Below are positions 8,663-15,753 of a DNA stretch of 37,622 nt, in pieces. This DNA comes from Chloroflexota bacterium (lineage in GTDB: Bacteria > Chloroflexota > Limnocylindria > Limnocylindrales > CSP1-4), in contig PLMA01000048.1 of assembly GCA_003141455.1 (NCBI GenBank), positions 16,864 through 54,485 on the forward strand, given 5' to 3'. The position numbers were made by a program, and so were the translations under genes. Below the pieces are notes generated by a model, which saw only the letters and a program-made list of their open reading frames with translations, searched no databases and was not told the DNA's origin. Within the stretch, counting starts at the first letter, position 1. Each line of letters opens with the position of its first letter.

Positions 8663-9942
8663 CGTCGACCCCTCCCGTCGAGACCCCAGGCCGGGATCGC
8701 CACCGGTGGCGGCATCTGCGCACCGCTTTCGGCGACCAGGCGCAGGAAGACATCCTCCAGGCTCGGCCGCGCGCGTTCGTATCGCACCAGGCCGACCCCG
8801 CTCGACACGACCAGAGGCAGGATCGCCGGGCCGGCGACCTTGGGGTCGTTCACGAAAACACGAACGCTGTCCGGCGTCCTCTGGACGTCGTGTGCCCAGG
8901 GCTGCCCGCGCATGACACCGGCCAGTCGGTCGATGGCGCCGGGCTGCTGCGGCTCCGGGACCAGCTCGTAGATCGGCTGGGCGTATCGATCGAGCAACTC
9001 GTCGATCGGGCCCTCGACAATCAGATGGCCGAGATGAAGGATCGCGACCCGGTCGCAGACCCGCTCCACGTCGTTGAGGATGTGGGTGCTCATGAAGACC
9101 GTGGCCGTCCCTCGGAGGCGGGAGATGATCTCCAGGATGTCGCGGCGACCTTCAGGGTCGAGCGAACTGACCGGCTCGTCCAGGAAGAGCACCCGCGGCT
9201 GGTTGATGAGCGCCTGGCCGATGCCGAGGCGCTGGCGCATGCCGCCCGAATAGCCGCCGATTCGCCGGTGCGCGGCCTCCTGCAGGCCCACGATCTCGAG
9301 CACCTCGCCGACCCGCTGCCGCAGCGCCGCCCCTTGCAGGCCGTGCAACTGTCCGACCATGTCCAGGAGCTCGCGCCCGCGCATCCAGGGGTAGAAGCGA
9401 GGATCCTGGTCCAGGTAGCCGATGTTCCGCGCCAGCCGGCCGTCCGTCCCGCCGGCCCGGACGCCGGCCACGGTCGCGGTCCCGTCGGTGGCCGTGGCCA
9501 GACCGGTGAGCAAGCGCAGCGTGGTCGTCTTGCCGGCGCCGTTGGGGCCCAAGAAGCCGAAGATCGTGCCGCTCGGGACCGTCAGGTTCAGGTGGTCGAG
9601 CGCGACGATGCCGCCGTACCGCTTGGTCAGGTTGGTGGTGGTGACGGCTGCGTCCCGAGTGGCCGGGAGAGCCGGCCACGTGGCGAGGATTGTGGCTATC
9701 GATGCCGACGGGGCGTAGCTGGCGCCGCCGGTCTCGGTGCCGCGAGATTCGTCGCGGCCCACGAAGAGGTATATGAGCGGCCCGATCACGTTGACGAAGA
9801 AGATGACCAGCGCCCAAATGACCTTGCTGTCGCCGCGGACGCGGCGGTCCTCCTGGAAGAGGTCATAGAGCGCGTAGAGCATCACGCCTAGCTCAACGAT
9901 GACGAACGGCACAACCACCAGGGCGATCGTCGGGGCATCCAT
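8659..9942 (-). CDS. ABC-2 exporter ATPase with N-terminal PLDc_N two-helix membrane domain (YxlE-YxlF-like fusion)
   Basis: A 427-residue fusion. Residues 1-65 carry two membrane helices (8-28 and 42-62). The linking loop DLFQEDRRVRGDSK and the motif WALVIFFVNVIGPLIYLFVGR are the PLDc_N pattern seen in stand-alone YxlE. A linker leads to an ABC ATPase: Walker A GPNGAGKTT (132-140), signature YSGGMRQ (211-217), Walker B VLFLDEP (231-237) and H267. A C-terminal ~100-residue domain as in YxlF/CcmA exporters follows. The ATG at 9942 is preferred because the helix begins right after it; upstream in-frame sequence is Arg-rich and unlike protein. The bases AACACT six bases before the ATG hint at a leaderless start but are not a canonical -10. 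Confidence 0.88.
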   Translation of the reverse strand: MDAPTIALVVVPFVIVELGVMLYALYDLFQEDRRVRGDSKVIWALVIFFVNVIGPLIYLFVGRDESRGTETGGASYAPSASIATILATWPALPATRDAAVTTTNLTKRYGGIVALDHLNLTVPSGTIFGFLGPNGAGKTTTLRLLTGLATATDGTATVAGVRAGGTDGRLARNIGYLDQDPRFYPWMRGRELLDMVGQLHGLQGAALRQRVGEVLEIVGLQEAAHRRIGGYSGGMRQRLGIGQALINQPRVLFLDEPVSSLDPEGRRDILEIISRLRGTATVFMSTHILNDVERVCDRVAILHLGHLIVEGPIDELLDRYAQPIYELVPEPQQPGAIDRLAGVMRGQPWAHDVQRTPDSVRVFVNDPKVAGPAILPLVVSSGVGLVRYERARPSLEDVFLRLVAESGAQMPPPVAIPAWGLDGRGRR

Positions 9943-9993
9943 GGGCTCAGTGTTGCACGACCGCCCCTGTTGCTGCCGAGCGGCGATGCGTAG

Positions 9994-10278
9994 ACTTGGC
10001 GCGAGGCGGCTCGCAAGTCCGGTTCGCCGGCGGGATCGAACTGCCGCGATAGCCACGGCGACGGGCCGGGCGTCGATCCGGCCCAGCAGGAGTGGATCTT
10101 CGAACTGTTCGCGCGAGCCAAGGCGACCAGCAGGCTCCCCGGCGCGGGTATCGGCCTCTTCGTGGTCCGTCGCCTGGTGGAGGCAATGGGCGGGCGCGTG
10201 ACGGTCGCGAACAGGCCGGAAGGCGGCGCGGCCTTCACCGTCACGCTTCCCCGTTACGTGGAGCCGGCCGAAAGCTAG
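9994..10278 (+). pseudogene. remnant of a histidine kinase: C-terminal HATPase domain only
   Basis: In the frame ending with TAG at 10276-10278 the sequence reads DGPGVDPAQQEWIFELFARA, then GAGIGLFVVRRLVEAMGG, then GGAAFTVTLP. These are the G1/F-box, G2 and final strand of the HATPase_c domain of a sensor kinase, in the right order and spacing. The frame is closed by TAG at 9991-9993. No ATG/GTG/TTG gives more than a short C-terminal piece, and the N-box (the Asn-bearing ATP-binding helix), the DHp helix with its His and all sensor parts are missing. Homology begins abruptly near 10057. It is therefore a decayed end of a gene, presumably cut by a deletion between it and the divergent ABC genes. 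Confidence 0.8.
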
Positions 10279-10335
10279 CGGTCGCCCTGCACCGGTGAGC
10301 CGTACGGCGGCCCGATTCGGACCCAGGGTCCTCTC

Positions 10336-10341
10336 TATACT
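10336..10341 (+). promoter_or_regulatory. -10 box for the small unknown gene
   Basis: TATACT, 51 bases before the ATG at 10392; no good -35 is seen upstream. The leader carries its own AGGAGGA. Confidence 0.4.
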
Positions 10342-10391
10342 CGCCTTGCCGGGTCGTTCGATCGACTTCGGCGCGCAGGAGGACGGAGCGC

Positions 10392-10754
10392 ATGGAATCG
10401 AAGACAGTTCGCGACTTTCGGGTGAACGGCGATGTTACGGCGATCGCGGACGCATGGGCCAGCGCAAACAACTTCAAGCTTCGGGTCGTCGATCCGGACG
10501 GCACGCGTCGATACCAGCGCGGTCAAGGGCTGATGGTCAACGCCCAGCATGCGTTGCTGCGGCAGTCGGGATCGGACGTCCATCTCGAAGCCTGGACCCA
10601 TGCGACGTTGCTCGATCGGATAGCCGTTCTGGGCATGATGCCGGCGAACATGGCGGTGGACGGCGGCGGCCTCCGGGGAAGGATCCCTCGGAAGAGGGCC
10701 AAGGAATCCGTCAACAAGCTTCTGGCCCAACTTGGCCAGGAGCCGCTCCAGTAG
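10392..10754 (+). CDS. conserved-looking small protein of unknown function
   Basis: A 120-residue soluble protein that I cannot assign. AGGAGGA at 10377-10383 sets the ATG at 10392 (8-base spacer), so it is very probably translated. Visible traits are an N-terminal alpha/beta part (AIADAWASANNFKLRVVDPDG) and an amphipathic middle with Trp (GSDVHLEAWTHATLLDRIAVLGM). A Gly-Gly turn (AVDGGGLRGRIPRKRAKESVNKL) and a helical end (LLAQLGQEPL) follow. It has no signal peptide and no Cys. The layout resembles small SRPBCC- or PH-like folds that take a lipid or cofactor, but that is only an impression. It is convergent with the nudix gene. Confidence 0.75.
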   Translation: MESKTVRDFRVNGDVTAIADAWASANNFKLRVVDPDGTRRYQRGQGLMVNAQHALLRQSGSDVHLEAWTHATLLDRIAVLGMMPANMAVDGGGLRGRIPRKRAKESVNKLLAQLGQEPLQ

Positions 10755-10769
10755 GCTCGAAGAGGCCGC

Positions 10770-10792
10770 CGAGACGCGGCCCCCCGGTCTCG
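10770..10792. terminator. possible hairpin between convergent genes
   Basis: CGAGAC and GTCTCG, six-base perfect arms around an 11-base GC-rich loop, between the stops at 10754 (plus) and 10801 (minus). There is no T-run on either side. Confidence 0.35.
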
Positions 10793-10800
10793 TGGGCGCG

Positions 10801-11421
10801 TCAGGCGCCAAACGGGCGGTGTATCGCCGCGGGGTCGGGGGGCGGCAAGTCGGGCCGGACGCGCGCCACCCAGTCGCGCAGCGCTCGAATGCTCGTCTCG
10901 AAGGCGATCTCGGGCCAGGGGATCGCGTCGGGGGCGAAGGGCCGCGTCTCGAGTGACTCGCGGGTGACGACGGGCGCGCCGCCGACTATCCGCGCCTCGA
11001 AAGCCACGACGACCACGGCAGCCTGAACGCGCGAGTAGAGACCCACGATCTCGCCCGGCTCGACGATCAGGCCGGTCTCCTCGAGGGTCTCGCGGATGGC
11101 GGCGTCACGGACGGTCTCGTCGATCTCCAGGAAGCCGCCCGGCTGGGCCCAGCGGTCGTAGCCGGGGGCGATGCCCCGCCGGATGAGCATCACTTCGCCG
11201 CGCTCGGTGATCGGCAGCGTGGTCACGACCACCCGTGGATTCACGTAGAAGATGAACCCGCAGTTGGAGCAGGAGAGCCGCTCGCGTTCCTCGCCTTCGA
11301 TCGGCCCGAAGCTGAGCGCGCCGCCGCACCGGGAGCAGAAGCGGACCATCGGCTCGAGCCAATCCGGAATGCCTCCGGGACCGAGTCGGACCTCTGCGTG
11401 GCTGGATCGGAGATCGCTCAT
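10801..11421 (-). CDS. Nudix hydrolase with zinc-ribbon (NADH pyrophosphatase-like)
   Basis: Hydrolyses a nucleoside diphosphate linked to another moiety; the substrate is not determined. The protein has 206 residues from the ATG at 11421. A four-Cys zinc ribbon (C29-x2-C32, C51-x2-C54) is followed by a complete Nudix box: G96, E102, R110-E111, E114-E115, G117 within GGFLEIDETVRDAAIRETLE. The zinc ribbon and box recall NudC, but the NudC SQPWPFPxS motif after the box is absent, so it is better called a zinc-ribbon Nudix protein. It is last in the deoR-galT-galK-purE run, 43 bases after purE; the in-frame sequence upstream of 11421 is the shadow of purE. Confidence 0.9.
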   Translation of the reverse strand: MSDLRSSHAEVRLGPGGIPDWLEPMVRFCSRCGGALSFGPIEGEERERLSCSNCGFIFYVNPRVVVTTLPITERGEVMLIRRGIAPGYDRWAQPGGFLEIDETVRDAAIRETLEETGLIVEPGEIVGLYSRVQAAVVVVAFEARIVGGAPVVTRESLETRPFAPDAIPWPEIAFETSIRALRDWVARVRPDLPPPDPAAIHRPFGA

Positions 11422-11464
11422 CGGCAGTTGGACATGCGGCCACGGGTTGGCTGCCGGCCGCGGC

Positions 11465-11977
11465 CTACCGGGCACCTCCCAGATCGGCGTTCGATTCGTC
11501 CGTTTCGATGGCCCTGGCCTGGGCTTCGCGGAAGGCCAGGAGCCGCCCTCGCAGCTCCGGATCGGCGAGAGCCAGGATCTCGGCCGCAAGCAGAGCCGCG
11601 TTCTCCGCGCCGCCGATTGCCACCGTGGCCACGGGGATCCCCTTCGGCATCTGAACGATGGACAGCAGCGAATCGAGTCCGCCCACCACGTCCGTCGGGA
11701 TCGGGACGCCGATGACGGGGAGGATTGTCTTCGCCGCCACGACGCCGGGCAGATGCGCCGCGCCGCCCGCCCCGGCGATGAAGACACGGATGCCACGAGC
11801 ATCGGCTTCGCCCACGAAGCGGAAGAGCAGGTCCGGGGTTCGGTGGGCCGAAATCGCGCGCAGCTCACACGGGACGCCCAGCTTGCGAAGCAACTCGGCG
11901 GCCTTCTCCATGATCGGGAAATCCGACCGGCTCCCGCAGACGATCCCCACCCGCGCCCCTGTCTCGTGCTCGGCCAT
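11465..11977 (-). CDS. purE: N5-carboxyaminoimidazole ribonucleotide mutase PurE (class I)
   Basis: Converts N5-CAIR to CAIR in purine synthesis. The 170-residue protein has the class I landmarks GSRSDFPIM (S16, D19), SAHRTP with the catalytic H45, AGGAAHLPGVVA and QMPKGIPVATVAI. The ATG at 11977 has GGAGAG about 7 bases upstream; a second ATG 15 bases earlier has no proper SD spacing. No purK (the ATP-dependent partner) adjoins it here, so the partner must be elsewhere. It lies 91 bases after galK, with a CATAAT element (minus strand, about 12010-12015) that could give it its own promoter. It has no metabolic link to galactose use. Confidence 0.96.
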   Translation of the reverse strand: MAEHETGARVGIVCGSRSDFPIMEKAAELLRKLGVPCELRAISAHRTPDLLFRFVGEADARGIRVFIAGAGGAAHLPGVVAAKTILPVIGVPIPTDVVGGLDSLLSIVQMPKGIPVATVAIGGAENAALLAAEILALADPELRGRLLAFREAQARAIETDESNADLGGAR

Positions 11978-12068
11978 GCTCGTTCTCTCCATCCTGCTGG
12001 TGGATGGGATTATGGCGCCCCTGCGGCCCAGCAGCCGGTCGGCCCGATCCTGATGGGCCCGCGACGCA

Positions 12069-13298
12069 TCATGCGCCCTGCTTGACCCCGCCTGCGCCGT
12101 CGACGGCGGCGACGATGTAGACACGGGGCTCGAGCCCGGTGCGCTTCTGATACTGGGCCAGAACGGCGTCTCGGAGGGCTTCCTCCGCCCCGTGCTTGAC
12201 GAGGCTGACGGTGCAGCCGCCGAAGCCCGCGCCGGTCATCCGGCTGGCCACGACGCCGGGGACCGCGACGGCGATATCCACCATGGCGTCCAGTTCGGCG
12301 GAGCTCACCTCGTACAGGTCGCGCAACGACGCGTGCGAGGCCGCGAACAGTTGCCCGAGCGCCTCGAGGTCTCCGTCCGCAAGCGCGGCCACGGTTGCCA
12401 TCACGCGCGCGTCCTCGCGGACGACGTGCTCACAGCGGCGTGCCACGACTTCGGGCAGGCGGTCCCGATTGCGCTCCAGCATCGCCTCATCGATGTCGCG
12501 CAGGGCCTTGACGCCCGGCTCGCGCTCGGCGATCAGCTTCACGCCCAGCTCGCATTCGGAGCGGCGGGTGTTGTAGGCGGAGGCCTCGAGCTTGCGCGAC
12601 GAGCCAGTCTCGCAGACGACAAGCGAAAGACCCGCCGGCATCGGCGCGGTTTTGAACTGGTTGATCCGGCAGTCGATCAGCAGCGCGTGCCCGGCCCGGC
12701 CGGCGGCGCTGGCGAACTGATCCATGATCCCGCAGTTCACGCCCACGTAGCGGTTCTCGCCCCGCTGGGCGATGGCGGCCATCGCGCCGGCGTCCGGTCG
12801 AGGAGCCCCGGGAACGGCGAGGGCCCAGCTGGACGCCATCTCGAGCGCGGCCGACGAGCTCAGCCCCGACCCGATCGGGACGGTGGAGTCGATCACCCCT
12901 CGGAAGCCGCGCACCGGCAGGCCGGCGTCGCGCATAGACCAGGCGGTCGCGGCGACGTAGTCGATCCAGGACTTGGTGCCTCGGGTTTCCGGCGAGAGGC
13001 CCTTGAAGGAGAACGAGCGGGTGTCGCCGAACACGGCGGAGGTCAGCTCGACCTCCGGGCGATCCCACGGCGCAAACGCGATCCAGACCTCACGGTCGAT
13101 CGCGGCCGGGAGGACCAGGCCCTCGTTGTAGTCGGTGTGCTCCCCGATGAGATTGACACGTCCGGGGGCACGGACCAGCGCAACCGGCCCGGATGCCCCG
13201 GCTCCGGCTCCGCGCGCGCCGGGCAACGCCTCGAACCGGGCCGTCAGGGCGACGGCCCGCGCTGCGGTCGAAGGGTTGCCCCTGTGTCCGTCACTCAT
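12069..13298 (-). CDS. galK: galactokinase
   Basis: Phosphorylates galactose to galactose-1-phosphate (Leloir pathway), a GHMP kinase of 409 residues. The galactokinase signature GRVNLIGEHTDYNEG is at 46-60, the ATP-binding PIGSGLSSSAALE starts at 141, the catalytic Asp is D193 in GIMDQFAS, and the third GHMP motif GAGFGGCTVSL is near 357. AAGGGG eight bases before the ATG at 13298 serves as SD. galT ends 133 bases upstream. galE and galM are not in the window. Confidence 0.97.
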   Translation of the reverse strand: MSDGHRGNPSTAARAVALTARFEALPGARGAGAGASGPVALVRAPGRVNLIGEHTDYNEGLVLPAAIDREVWIAFAPWDRPEVELTSAVFGDTRSFSFKGLSPETRGTKSWIDYVAATAWSMRDAGLPVRGFRGVIDSTVPIGSGLSSSAALEMASSWALAVPGAPRPDAGAMAAIAQRGENRYVGVNCGIMDQFASAAGRAGHALLIDCRINQFKTAPMPAGLSLVVCETGSSRKLEASAYNTRRSECELGVKLIAEREPGVKALRDIDEAMLERNRDRLPEVVARRCEHVVREDARVMATVAALADGDLEALGQLFAASHASLRDLYEVSSAELDAMVDIAVAVPGVVASRMTGAGFGGCTVSLVKHGAEEALRDAVLAQYQKRTGLEPRVYIVAAVDGAGGVKQGA

Positions 13299-13431
13299 CG
13301 AATCGGCCCCTTCGCTCCGTGGTGCTGCGCTCGCCGGCTACAACTGAACCGGCCCCGGCCACAGCTCCCGTCCCAGTGCGGGAGCCGTGGAACAAGCTCT
13401 CGCCTCGGTCATTGCCTGAGCCGCGTGCTCT

Positions 13432-14490
13432 TCAGCCGCCCGGTTGGGCAACAGCTGGATCTGCGGCGTTGATCGCCGAGCGTAGTCGCTCCGCGGCCTC
13501 TTCCGCGGTTATGTCGCGCTGCGGCTCGGAAAGAAGCTCGTAGCCCACCATGAACTTGCGAACCGTCGCGCGCAGAAGCGGCGGGTAGAAGTGGGCGTGC
13601 AGCTGCCAGTGCGGTCTCTGAATGCCGTCGAACGGCGCCTGGTGCCATCCCATTGAGTACGGGAACGGCTCGTCGAACAGTTCGTCGTAGCCGCGCAGCA
13701 ACCCTATCAGCCGATTGGCCAGCGAGTTGCGCGCGCGATCGTCGAGGTCCGGCAGGCGCGAGACGGGCCGCCGGGGAATTACCAATGTCTCGAACGGCCA
13801 GGCGGCCCAGAACGGGACGACGACCAGCCAGTCATCGTCGCTGCCTAGATCCCTGGGCCCATCCGCCTCCTGTTGCGCGTAGTCGATCAGGAGGTTGTGC
13901 CCGGTGGCCTCGAAGTGGCGGCGTTGGGTCGCGTCCTCCCTCTCCGCCTCGCGCGGCCGGGCGTTGCCGGCCCAGATCTGCCCATGCGGGTGAGGGTTCG
14001 ACGCCCCCATTGCCGAGCCGCGGTTCTCGAAGACCTGAACCCACTCGAAACGCCTTCCCAGAGACTCCGACTCCGTCGACCAGAGGTCCACGACGGCGCG
14101 GGCTTGGGCCGCGTTCATGCGTGACATGCTCAGGTCATGGCGCGGCGAGAAGCAGGTGACCAGGCACTCGCCCCGTTCGCTTTCCGCCCGCAGTAGACCG
14201 TCGCTAAAGGATGCCGCCGGCGAGTCCGGCCGCAGCGCGGAGAAGTCGTTGGTGAACACGAAGGTGGAGTCGTATCTCGGGTTCCGCTCGCCGTTCGCCC
14301 TGACATTGCCCGGGCACAGGTAACAGGAAGGGTCGTAGGTCGGCAGGTCATCAGGCTGCGGAAACTCCTCGTGACCGAGCCACGGTCGGTTGGTCCGCTC
14401 AGCCGAAACCAGCAGCCATTCGCCGGAAAGCGCGTTGTAGCGGCGGTGCGGTTGCGACAGGAGCATGGGCGTGGTGAGATCCTTGCTCAC
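13432..14490 (-). CDS. galT: galactose-1-phosphate uridylyltransferase
   Basis: Exchanges UMP between UDP-glucose and galactose-1-phosphate. The 352-residue HIT-superfamily enzyme has zinc-binding C56-x2-C59 (CYLCPG), the active-site NPHPHGQIW with H157 and the nucleophile H159, and the second-half motif WQLHAHFYPPLLR. I place the start at GTG 14490, which overlaps the regulator stop (GTGA). The far longer reading upstream is the antisense-like shadow of the regulator gene. With galK it forms the core of a two-gene Leloir unit led by a DeoR-type regulator. Confidence 0.96.
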   Translation of the reverse strand: MSKDLTTPMLLSQPHRRYNALSGEWLLVSAERTNRPWLGHEEFPQPDDLPTYDPSCYLCPGNVRANGERNPRYDSTFVFTNDFSALRPDSPAASFSDGLLRAESERGECLVTCFSPRHDLSMSRMNAAQARAVVDLWSTESESLGRRFEWVQVFENRGSAMGASNPHPHGQIWAGNARPREAEREDATQRRHFEATGHNLLIDYAQQEADGPRDLGSDDDWLVVVPFWAAWPFETLVIPRRPVSRLPDLDDRARNSLANRLIGLLRGYDELFDEPFPYSMGWHQAPFDGIQRPHWQLHAHFYPPLLRATVRKFMVGYELLSEPQRDITAEEAAERLRSAINAADPAVAQPGG

Positions 14491-15377
14491 GCACGCTCCC
14501 CCAGCTTGAGCGGACCGGCGGACTGGCCGTCCCCGCGCTCGAACGTTTGGACATCGCCGGTTGCGACGTCCACCAGCATCAGCCTTCGAACCGCCGCGGC
14601 CAGCTGGCTGCGGGCTGCTAGATCGAGGCCGCTGTCGGTGACCACCGTGTCGGCATCCCCCAGCCGCGCCACCGAACTTATGCCGATCATGCCCCACTTG
14701 GTGTGGTCGGCCAGAACGACCAGTCGTCGGCTTGCCTCGATCAGGGCGCGGTTCGTCTCCGCCTCGAGGATGTTCGGCGTCGTGAAGCCGGCCCGATAAT
14801 CCATGCCGTGGCTGCCCATGAAGACGGTATCCACGTGCAGCGACCGGATGACCTCGACGGCGAAAGGCCCGACGAGAGCATCGGAGGGGGTGCGCACGCC
14901 TCCGCTCAGGATCACGGTCTGGTCCGGGCGGCCGTCTCTGTAGAGGACGTCGGCAACCGGGACCGAATTGGTCAGGACCGTCAGGCCGGGGACGTCGATC
15001 AGCCGTCTGGCGAGGGCATATGTCGTCGTGCCGCCGGAGATGGCGATCGCGGTGCCCGGTGCGACCATCGAGACCGCGCTCACCGCGATGACCGACTTCT
15101 CGCTCTGCATCAGCGACGACTTGACAGTGAAGCCGGGCTCGAAGCGCGAGCTGCCTTCGATCGCCGCGGCGCCGCCGTGGACCTTCTCGATCAGCCCACG
15201 ATCTTGAAGGAGTTCGAGGTCGCGCCGGATGGTCATGTCCGACACGCCGAGCGCGCGGACGAGATCGGCGACACGGACCGCACCCTGCTCGCGCACGCGA
15301 TCAAGGATCAGGGCCTGGCGCTTCCTGGCCAGGGCGGGCCTCTTGGTGCCCGCATCCAGACCCGGCGTCTCCTCCAT
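14487..15377 (-). CDS. DeoR-family transcriptional regulator, probably of galactose use
   Basis: A 296-residue sugar-phosphate-responsive regulator. The N-terminal winged HTH reads RVADLVRALGVSDMTIRRDLELL then RGLIEKVHGGA, the classic DeoR pattern. The C-terminal DeoRC sensor domain has SGGTTTYALARRL, TNSVPVADVL and MGSHGMDYRAGFTTPNILEAE, with the effector-binding Gly/Thr loops intact. I prefer ATG 15377 (GGAG six bases upstream); GTG 15398 is also open. It is the first gene of deoR-galT-galK and stands divergent to the sugar ABC importer, so the 376-base gap is likely to hold its operators. The effector could be galactose-1-phosphate or another sugar phosphate (inference). Confidence 0.9.
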   Translation of the reverse strand: MEETPGLDAGTKRPALARKRQALILDRVREQGAVRVADLVRALGVSDMTIRRDLELLQDRGLIEKVHGGAAAIEGSSRFEPGFTVKSSLMQSEKSVIAVSAVSMVAPGTAIAISGGTTTYALARRLIDVPGLTVLTNSVPVADVLYRDGRPDQTVILSGGVRTPSDALVGPFAVEVIRSLHVDTVFMGSHGMDYRAGFTTPNILEAETNRALIEASRRLVVLADHTKWGMIGISSVARLGDADTVVTDSGLDLAARSQLAAAVRRLMLVDVATGDVQTFERGDGQSAGPLKLGERA

Positions 15378-15445
15378 CACTCGCTCCACTCGCTCCACTC
15401 GTCCGGGATCCGTCTGGCCCGGTCGTTGGCGTGTCTCTCCGACCT

Positions 15446-15488
15446 AATACGTATTCTCAATCCTGCCGCAGTCAAATGCGCAAGTCAA
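15446..15488 (-). promoter_or_regulatory. promoter/operator region of the deoR-gal genes
   Basis: The perfect palindrome AATACGTATT (15446-15455) lies downstream of two TTGACT hexamers on the minus strand (15475-15470 and 15488-15483), 13 bases apart. The hexamers look like -35 elements, but the only nearby -10 options are poor (CAGGAT, or bases inside the palindrome). The palindrome would overlap the -10 or start site and is a candidate repressor site. Confidence 0.4.
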
Positions 15489-15528
15489 CGTTTTCCACCA
15501 AAATCGCACACTATCTGAGGGCATACCC

Positions 15529-15558
15529 TTGACATGGAGGCCGACGCCGCCCGACAAT
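15529..15558 (+). promoter_or_regulatory. promoter of the sugar ABC importer
   Basis: Perfect TTGACA (15529-15534), 18 bases, GACAAT (15553-15558). Transcription would begin near 15565, leaving a leader of about 190 bases before the lipoprotein gene. Confidence 0.55.
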
Positions 15559-15567
15559 CGCGGCGTC
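15543..15567. promoter_or_regulatory. inverted repeat enclosing the importer -10 box (candidate operator)
   Basis: GACGCCGC (15543-15550), nine bases, GCGGCGTC (15560-15567): perfect 8-bp arms. The putative -10 GACAAT lies wholly in the spacer, so a bound protein would block polymerase. The adjacent DeoR-type regulator is the obvious candidate ligand. Confidence 0.5.
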
Positions 15568-15586
15568 ATGTTGGTTCCTGTTGAAC

Positions 15587-15672
15587 CACGGCCGTTCATT
15601 CGGTCGTGAGGGCTCGCGCCCCTGCAGGGCCGCCGACACTCGCGGAGAAGGGAGGTCGTTCCTGCGCAGGAA
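15587..15672 (+). other. structured leader of the importer mRNA
   Basis: Three dyads lie in the untranslated leader. CACGGCCG/CGGTCGTG (15587-15608, one G-U) forms a hairpin. CCCTGCAGGG (15620-15629) and TTCCTGCGCAGGAA (15659-15672) are perfect palindromes that share the CCTGC half. They could be RNA structure or extra protein sites. The rest of the 15378-15753 gap shows no gene. Confidence 0.4.
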
Positions 15673-15753
15673 GAAGCGGTGCCCAACGCCCAATTTGGTC
15701 GGACTCCACCCGTCGCTTTCAACTTCGGTGTCACCTTGAGGAGTGCAAGAGAA

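Noticed and set aside
10801..11421. Calling the Nudix protein NudC (NADH pyrophosphatase)
   Set aside because: It has the zinc ribbon and Nudix box but not the SQPWPFPxS motif that marks NudC.
12192..13472. 426-codon open frame on the plus strand over galK
   Set aside because: Antisense to galactokinase, which has all its motifs; the translation shows no domain.
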